This document shows positions 58,690 through 64,000 of a stretch of 64,000 nt of DNA, one piece after another. The stretch is from CAZHHM01 sp964532225. GTDB taxonomy: Bacteria > Margulisbacteria > WOR-1 > JAKLHX01. The first letter of the stretch is position 1. Each line of letters starts with the position of its first letter. The stretch is taken from assembly GCA_964532225.1 (NCBI GenBank), contig CAZHHM010000004.1, positions 1 through 64,000 of the forward strand, given 5' to 3'. The position numbers and the translations under genes were made by a program. The notes beneath the pieces are model-generated. The model saw only the letters and a list, made by a program, of their open reading frames with translations, was not told the origin of the DNA and did no database searches.

Positions 58690-59577
58690 TCACCTTAGAG
58701 GCTGATACATGATCGTGACCTGGTCGGCCGTGTTGATGAGGAATGTCTTTGCCGGCATAGGGCCCCATATCCCTGTCTCTATCCCGAATATCCTGTCGCC
58801 TATCACGGCAGGCTCATAATTCCTGAAATGGCCGAATACAAGCATGTTAACATTCTCGGTTATCAATGAATTGAAATTATTCAGCACATCAAAGACCCTG
58901 ACATACTGTATGTCGTACATGAACCTTTCGTTGAGCAGCAGAGCACTGTGATGCCCTGCCATCTTGAACAGGGAGTCATGGTCAAAGTCCGACCTTATTA
59001 TGGCGGCCTTTGCATCTGATGACTGCCTGACAAGCGCATCCCATCCGTAGCGGTTACCGTAGTTGATCATGCTTATACCGTTTATCCCTATAGGCACGGC
59101 AGCATGCGTATATAAGGCCCCGTATTCATCAACATGATAGAACTGCAGATTATCTTCGAACCATTTCGCCATATCACGAAGGCGGTCGTTCTGCAAAGCT
59201 TCACCAAGAGTATGCGCTCCTACTTCATCAAAGAAACTGTTGGAAGCCCGATTTTTCAACCATACTGCCTGATCGTGATACGAGCCTTTCATGGCAAGCA
59301 CGAAATTAAGATCATGGTTGCCGTATAATGGGATCAATTCCCTGTCCTCGGTCATACGCCTTACCGTCTCGTACACCTTGAGATTGTTCTGCCCGCCGTT
59401 GATGAAGTCCCCAAGTCCGACGATATAGTCGCACTTATCTTTCAATTCCCTGGCGGCATTGCACCACCTAAGCGATCCGTGGGCGTCTGCTATGGCGCCC
59501 ACACGCGGCAAGTAAGAGGGCTGCCTTCCGGCAGCCCCTCTTTCCCATCCCTTATTAATCACACGGACGTTTGACAT
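58690..59577 (-). CDS. Calcineurin-like (PPP-type) metallophosphoesterase
   Basis: 295 aa, cytoplasmic. Dimetal motifs: AIADAHGS (Asp31, His33), IVGLGDFINGG (Asp57), LYGNHD (Asn87, His88), and later MAGHHS and VFGHF histidines. Most like PPP phosphatases/ApaH-type enzymes. It starts 3 bases after the stop of the permuted-enolase gene, so the two are co-transcribed and it may act on a metabolite or phosphoprotein of that system. No strong SD, suggesting coupling. Substrate unknown. Confidence 0.85.
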   Translation of the reverse strand: MSNVRVINKGWERGAAGRQPSYLPRVGAIADAHGSLRWCNAARELKDKCDYIVGLGDFINGGQNNLKVYETVRRMTEDRELIPLYGNHDLNFVLAMKGSYHDQAVWLKNRASNSFFDEVGAHTLGEALQNDRLRDMAKWFEDNLQFYHVDEYGALYTHAAVPIGINGISMINYGNRYGWDALVRQSSDAKAAIIRSDFDHDSLFKMAGHHSALLLNERFMYDIQYVRVFDVLNNFNSLITENVNMLVFGHFRNYEPAVIGDRIFGIETGIWGPMPAKTFLINTADQVTIMYQPLR

Positions 59578-59580
59578 TGT

Positions 59581-62244
59581 TTATCTTACAAAAGCATCCT
59601 TACCTGCTTCACCGGTAAAGATAGGCTCATAGAAACCCTGTTTTGCGACCGGATAGTTTTCAAAGCTGAAACCTATCTTCTCGTTCAGGTCGAAGCCGTG
59701 AAGCCTGTACACCAGCCATGGAGGAAGTCCGTCCCTCATAGCGACCGCCTTTAACATCAGCTGGCCGAGGCTCAGGACCACATCACCTCCGATAAATCTC
59801 TTGAAGGCCGCTTCTTCTTCGAACTTATCCCATTCTGCCTTAGAATATTCAGGAAGTTTGCCTGCCGCCTGGGCCATCTTGATGTCCATGGCCATCAGCA
59901 TCTGCTCGAAACCAAAGACATTACCAATATAACCGAGAGGTTTGCCGACAAGGCCAAGCTCGTCGACGATATGCCTGACCATCTTTGAACCTTCTTTAGG
60001 GCCAAGAAGGGTCGTTTCGTTCTCACCTCTTGAGAGTCCTCCCGGTATAGGAGAAACTATCTCGATACCGTTGCTCAATCTCATCGACGTCATAAGACCA
60101 TACTTACCTGCACCAAGCGGTGACGGGAAAGCACTGATCGACGATATTTTCGCATCAGGTCCCATTCCGGCTGTTATCGAGTTCCCTGCTCTCCAGTCCT
60201 CAACACCTCTCTGCATTTCATAGAACAGTTTCGCTCTGTTCGCAAGATAGATGCCTCCAAGCTTAGCGAGCACGACCCTCCCCTTTTCCTGGTAAGAAGC
60301 TCCAAGCGTCGCTGTTACTTCCAGCGGATCGGGAAGAGTATCAGGCTGTGTAGACCTATGGGATATCACCGTCCCAAGTCCTTTCTTATGGAAGAGGTCC
60401 ATATACAGCCATGCCTGCGCGAACGATCCGACCTGGTTCAATTTGATCAGGCCTGAGTTGACCGCACCCATTCTTATTGCATCATAAGCAGTGGTAGGAT
60501 TTGTACAAAGAATGTCATCACCGATCAGAAGCATCTTATCCCCAAGCCTGTCATATAGCTTTTGCCAGAAACCCCATTGGCTTCTGTCAGCCGCAAAAGG
60601 ATCTTCGAATGCCAACAGATGCTTGAATTCATAAAAAGCATCAACATACCTGTCAACAAGCTCGTCCCCGCTAAGTCTCTGCCCCTGCCATTTATAGACC
60701 TTAGATTCATGATCAAAGAGATCATCGGAATCAGCGGCGTTATCAAGTCCCAGGAAGATATTCTTTCCGTACTCATAACCTTCTTTTGCTCCGGCCCTGG
60801 ACGCCGCATCCATCATGAGCCTTATAGCAGCCATATCACCGCCGCCATAACAGTTGATCGAGCATCCGCCCTCGTTCTCTCTCCCGCCTCCTGAGATACC
60901 GTCTGTACCCAACACGGTCGCAACGATCTCATTCTGCAGTTTTGGCAGGACCTGAAGAGTCCCGAAATATCCTCTGCTGTTCGGGTCATCCGTCTGTTTC
61001 GGATACAGCACGATCCATTTTTCCTGCGCCACCAGGTCCGGAGAGGTATTCCCTTTCATCCCGGACGAGTCAACATACTCCGTGTGTTTTCCTGCCTGTA
61101 TCGCGTTATGTGCGCCTTCCGGAGCATACACTTCCATGCCTGCGAACCTGGGGTCCAAGCCTCCATAAACGGAGAAATTCCTTGCGGACCCTATCAATGT
61201 CTGATAGCTGTTCCTTGCAGCTTCGTCTATTGCATCTTTTCCTGCATCCGCCTTAAGCTCGCCGCTTGCGGCAAGAGCAGACAGCCTGGCGTCCTCTTTT
61301 ACTTTATCCGCATACCTGAACATTGCATTATTGTCCTGGTGTCTTCCGAGATATGCGATGCCCCCAAGAGCAAGGGCTTTTGGCGTCCATAGGGCAAGCT
61401 CATGCGGGACCTCGATGCCTGCAGCCCTAAGGCCGATCGATGTTGCGAACATGCCAAGACCTATCGCTCCGATAGATCTTGCGACCCACTTGTCGAACCT
61501 AGGGCCTGCTGCCAACACTCTTAATGCGGGAGTGCCGTTGACCCTGTAGTTAAAGCCTTCTTTCACGATCGCATCATGTTTGCCGAGAGGTCCAAGAATG
61601 GACATTTTCCCGAGCTCGGTCCAGAAACCGAGCGTGTTGGTCCTATACCTTACTGTTTCGTCAGGCAGCTTTTCGACCAGCTTCATGCCGACCGTGTTCT
61701 GGATGCTTCTTTCCAGATTATATGTTCTTGCGGCCTCCAATGCGTGTGAAGCGTGGTGCCCGCCCAGCATACCGTAAGTAAAAGCGCCTGCCAACAATGT
61801 AGAGAGACCGAACTCGTATGCGAAACCCGGGATAGAACCAGACATCATCTGCGCGACCTCAGGATAGAAAAGACCGGTCAGGACCTGAATGTGCAGACCG
61901 ACTGCAAAGTAGCCCCATTTAACGAACTCGGCCGTTGACCACGCTGAAGGGTACATCCCCACTTTCCAGCTCTTAGGTATCATAGTGTCGACAAGCGACC
62001 TGGCCGACAGATCGTTCACCAGAGAGGAATAATCGCCGAAACCTTTCAGTTCCGCAGATCTCATGAGTGCAGAACCGGTCGTCCAGCCATCGACACCGAT
62101 CCTGTCCATAAGGTTCCCTGTGCGGATGCTCATCCATGAGGCCACACCGGCACTGGTACGTGTGCGAGCCATCAGCGAAGCAGCGGGCGTGAGCACTTTT
62201 GTCGCGATCCTGTCGAACCTTTCTCCTCTTGCTAATCCTGACAT
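59581..62244 (-). CDS. Membrane-associated, circularly permuted enolase-like protein
   Basis: 887 aa. Residues 1-370 have no enolase similarity and hold hydrophobic segments (about 110-135, 140-162, 253-275, 283-300). Residues about 375-690 are the enolase catalytic barrel with active-site residues kept: His387 (AGKHT), Glu408 (AQEKW), Glu458 (NEGG), Asp501 (LDNAA), Glu547 (FEDP), Asp576 (IGDD), Lys601 (IKLNQ), His629-Arg630-Ser631 (SHRS), Lys661. Residues about 698-850 match the enolase N-domain (SMRLSNGIEIVSPIPGG, Ser738 loop; LGYIGNVFGFEQMLMAMDIK; GGDVVLSLGQLMLKAVA), placed after the barrel. So the fold looks circularly permuted. Strong SD AAGGAGG. Operon with the phosphoesterase; divergent from a PPDK-like gene. 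Confidence 0.85.
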   Translation of the reverse strand: MSGLARGERFDRIATKVLTPAASLMARTRTSAGVASWMSIRTGNLMDRIGVDGWTTGSALMRSAELKGFGDYSSLVNDLSARSLVDTMIPKSWKVGMYPSAWSTAEFVKWGYFAVGLHIQVLTGLFYPEVAQMMSGSIPGFAYEFGLSTLLAGAFTYGMLGGHHASHALEAARTYNLERSIQNTVGMKLVEKLPDETVRYRTNTLGFWTELGKMSILGPLGKHDAIVKEGFNYRVNGTPALRVLAAGPRFDKWVARSIGAIGLGMFATSIGLRAAGIEVPHELALWTPKALALGGIAYLGRHQDNNAMFRYADKVKEDARLSALAASGELKADAGKDAIDEAARNSYQTLIGSARNFSVYGGLDPRFAGMEVYAPEGAHNAIQAGKHTEYVDSSGMKGNTSPDLVAQEKWIVLYPKQTDDPNSRGYFGTLQVLPKLQNEIVATVLGTDGISGGGRENEGGCSINCYGGGDMAAIRLMMDAASRAGAKEGYEYGKNIFLGLDNAADSDDLFDHESKVYKWQGQRLSGDELVDRYVDAFYEFKHLLAFEDPFAADRSQWGFWQKLYDRLGDKMLLIGDDILCTNPTTAYDAIRMGAVNSGLIKLNQVGSFAQAWLYMDLFHKKGLGTVISHRSTQPDTLPDPLEVTATLGASYQEKGRVVLAKLGGIYLANRAKLFYEMQRGVEDWRAGNSITAGMGPDAKISSISAFPSPLGAGKYGLMTSMRLSNGIEIVSPIPGGLSRGENETTLLGPKEGSKMVRHIVDELGLVGKPLGYIGNVFGFEQMLMAMDIKMAQAAGKLPEYSKAEWDKFEEEAAFKRFIGGDVVLSLGQLMLKAVAMRDGLPPWLVYRLHGFDLNEKIGFSFENYPVAKQGFYEPIFTGEAGKDAFVR

Positions 62245-62370
62245 TTACTAGTCCTCCTTATTTTTCGGCTATAACGATATCGGCCGGATTTTTTCAGGAT
62301 TTCAAGGAATTTGAGCTCGACACTTACAAAGTGCCGTGAAATCTTTTGTAAAGACAGCCGATAATACAAC
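62245..62370. promoter_or_regulatory. Divergent control region between the enolase-like and PPDK-like genes
   Basis: 126 bases shared by both genes. It holds a palindrome CACTT-ACA-AAGTG (62321-62333), a possible operator. On the plus strand GATAAT (62360-62365) ends 5 bases before the ATG at 62371, a possible -10 of a leaderless transcript. On the minus strand AAGGAGG precedes the enolase-like ATG; no convincing -10 was found there. Confidence 0.4.
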
Positions 62371-64000
62371 ATGAGCGGTCTAAATTCCAGGACAAACATG
62401 TTCGTGATCACAGGCAGGACACCAACTCAACGGACAATATACTGCGACCTGAGGGACCTCCAACGCGGAACATCTTCGTTTAGATGGCAAATGGCCAGGT
62501 TCGAATATGGAGCTGGCAGGTCTATGATGATCAACAGCGCCGATATCTTTCTTATTAAGAACCTTTCAGGACCGGAGAGATCAGCCTTTATCCATGGCCT
62601 TACCGGGAACATCAAGGAAGAGGTCAGGCCATTTTACGAAGCTCTTTTCGGGACCGTAAGAGAGGTTCAATCAAGATCGGCCCTGAGAGAGAATGATTAT
62701 GTAGCGAACTGCACCTCTACAGGCCCTTTCAGCGATACTCAGGTAAGCAATAAAGGTAATATCCTGATAGGTCTTTATCAGGACATGTACCCAGTACCGG
62801 ATTTTTCCATTCTTACGTCCGATACATACAGACTTAAAGGGAAACAACGCGAGCAGCAGATACAGACCGCGCTGCAGAACCTCGAAAAGCTCTCCATGCT
62901 CGTTCTTAATGACCCTGCAAAACCGCTGCTATTTGCAATACGTGAAGCCATGCCGTTATATCTGCCGGGTGTAATGCCCACATATCTTAATGTAGGGATC
63001 ACTGAGACCACGATACCCTCTGTCATCGCTATGTTCGGAGAGAACGCGGGAAAGAGGACAGTTTATAACGGGCTTAAAGCTGTCGCCTGCGGGCTTGGGC
63101 TGAACGCCCCTGACGTAAACAATGATATTAACTCAGCGATCGATAAGGTCATGTGTGATATAAGGGTGGTCAACAGGGACCTGATCGAGGACCCTTTTTG
63201 CCAGGCAAGCTTCCTGATCAACAAAGCATACGAAATGCATGGAGGAAAAAGCGACCTATTAAGGAATTTTTCTGGTGAGGATGTCCACTTCCCGTCACTG
63301 ATACTTCAACAGATGGTTTTTCCGGTCATTACTGAGGACTCATTCTCCGGCGTAATGTACAGCCGCCATCCAAGGACTGGAGAAGGCAGAGAGCTCAAGG
63401 TCGGGAGGTCATTGTTCGGGGACGAGATCATGACAGGCGAAGCAAATGCGATAACCACCCCTTTTTCTTCAGGTAAGCAGATCAACAGAAAACATATCGG
63501 TTCAGGCTATATTTCCGAGCTGGTCCCATTTCTTGAAGAGAAGTTCCGGTCCCCTGTTACAGTTGAATTGGCCGTTCAGAACGGCCTTGCGGCCATCCTT
63601 CAGGTCAATCCCTCCGCACTATCTGGCCCTGCGACCTTTAATGCTGTCATGGACATGAGGAACTCCGGCATGATATCTGACAGCGATGTTATTGAGCTTA
63701 TCAAGCCGTACCATATCAGACAGATCGAGTCGCCAAGGATAGACCCCTCATCATTCAAGGACCTTGAGGTATTCTGTCCGGGCGTATCTATCCTTCCCCG
63801 TTCTGCGGTAACGGGGAGAGCATGTTTTTCAGAGGAGGAGGCCCTTCAGCTTAAAGCCAAGGGAGACAACGTGATCCTTATCAAGGATTCTTTCGAGCCT
63901 GATGACATTGAAATAATGTCAAAAGTGGACGGACTCATAAGCCTGACCCCTTCGGCGATACACGTCGTCACTTCTTGCAGGGCGAATGGTATCCCCGGTC
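62371..64000 (+). CDS. Divergent pyruvate phosphate dikinase-like protein, N-terminal part (runs off right edge)
   Basis: 543 residues seen, no stop before the edge. Residues 1-115 are an extra domain I do not recognise. From about 120 it follows PPDK: Lys128 (SNKGN, for GGKG), PVPDFSILT, LFAIREAMPLYLPGVMPTYLNVG (for [20 protein letters not shown]), ILQQMVFPVITEDSFSGVMY with SRHPRTGE, Glu399 (VELAV) and Gln411 (ILQVN, where active enzymes have LQTR). Residues about 475-543 are the phosphohistidine domain; His531 is kept but GGxTSHAAVVAR has become PSAIHVVTSCR. Start 62371 is the first ATG after a stop; ATG 62398 has AGGA upstream and is an alternative. Activity uncertain. Confidence 0.85.
   Translation, partial: MSGLNSRTNMFVITGRTPTQRTIYCDLRDLQRGTSSFRWQMARFEYGAGRSMMINSADIFLIKNLSGPERSAFIHGLTGNIKEEVRPFYEALFGTVREVQSRSALRENDYVANCTSTGPFSDTQVSNKGNILIGLYQDMYPVPDFSILTSDTYRLKGKQREQQIQTALQNLEKLSMLVLNDPAKPLLFAIREAMPLYLPGVMPTYLNVGITETTIPSVIAMFGENAGKRTVYNGLKAVACGLGLNAPDVNNDINSAIDKVMCDIRVVNRDLIEDPFCQASFLINKAYEMHGGKSDLLRNFSGEDVHFPSLILQQMVFPVITEDSFSGVMYSRHPRTGEGRELKVGRSLFGDEIMTGEANAITTPFSSGKQINRKHIGSGYISELVPFLEEKFRSPVTVELAVQNGLAAILQVNPSALSGPATFNAVMDMRNSGMISDSDVIELIKPYHIRQIESPRIDPSSFKDLEVFCPGVSILPRSAVTGRACFSEEEALQLKAKGDNVILIKDSFEPDDIEIMSKVDGLISLTPSAIHVVTSCRANGIPG

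Overview
The window looks like a chromosomal segment of an uncultured, Gram-negative-type (diderm) bacterium using the standard code with roughly balanced GC. Evidence for two membranes: PorV/FadL-like beta-barrels, an outer-membrane barrel ending in a C-terminal Phe, MreBCD/PBP2, SPOR and SLH peptidoglycan-binding domains, and many signal-peptide surface proteins. No 16S rRNA is present. The mix (SLH-tethered outer membrane, T9SS-like CTD proteins, NRAMP/MgtE pair, giant beta-repeat proteins) resembles diderm candidate phyla such as Margulisbacteria/Saganbacteria (WOR-1). That placement is inference with low confidence.

Layout. 1-1790: end of purB, then purS-purQ. 1968-3908: a PEGA-domain secreted protein and a lipoprotein MEMO-AMMECR1 fusion. 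3921-4546: fmdB and an orphan tRNA-Ile/tRNA-Ala pair whose tRNA-Ala 3' end is duplicated around a 94-base structured insert. 4591-16307 (minus): a six-gene export cluster made of a FlgD/CTD protein, a PorV barrel with SPOR tail, three phage-tail-fibre-like secreted proteins and a 1939-residue beta-repeat protein. 16432-23413: mutS, pheT (short form), pheS, a kinase-like protein and a TrmH-family methyltransferase. 23473-30544: GH26 glycosidase, large surface protein, Gfo/Idh oxidoreductase, degenerate Wzc-like protein. 30566-32631: nusB, accC and a 52-residue basic protein. 32689-44093 (minus): a packed eleven-gene run (ogt, hisF, ispA, PAP2-like, dxs, fhs, folE, GHL10, dprA, MgtE-like regulator, NRAMP-type transporter). 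44203-49384 (plus): second outer-membrane locus (barrel, CTD protein, PorV barrel with SLH domains). 49357-58622 (minus): cell-wall and housekeeping run (M20 peptidase, xer, M50, folC, SPOR, mreB, mreC, mreD, PBP2, coaE).

The right end (58690-64000) is the most unusual part. An 887-residue protein carries what reads as a circularly permuted enolase: the catalytic barrel comes first and the enolase N-domain follows it, behind a hydrophobic, probably membrane-embedded N-terminal region. It is followed three bases later by a PPP-like metallophosphoesterase, and faces a divergently transcribed, remodelled pyruvate phosphate dikinase-like gene that runs off the window. Enolase makes phosphoenolpyruvate and PPDK interconverts it with pyruvate, so the neighbours may form an undescribed PEP-linked module.

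A second theme is promoter architecture. At least ten protein genes have a -10 box (often extended, TGnTATAAT) only 5-13 bases before the start codon and no Shine-Dalgarno sequence, so leaderless mRNAs seem common in this genome, while SD-led genes also occur.
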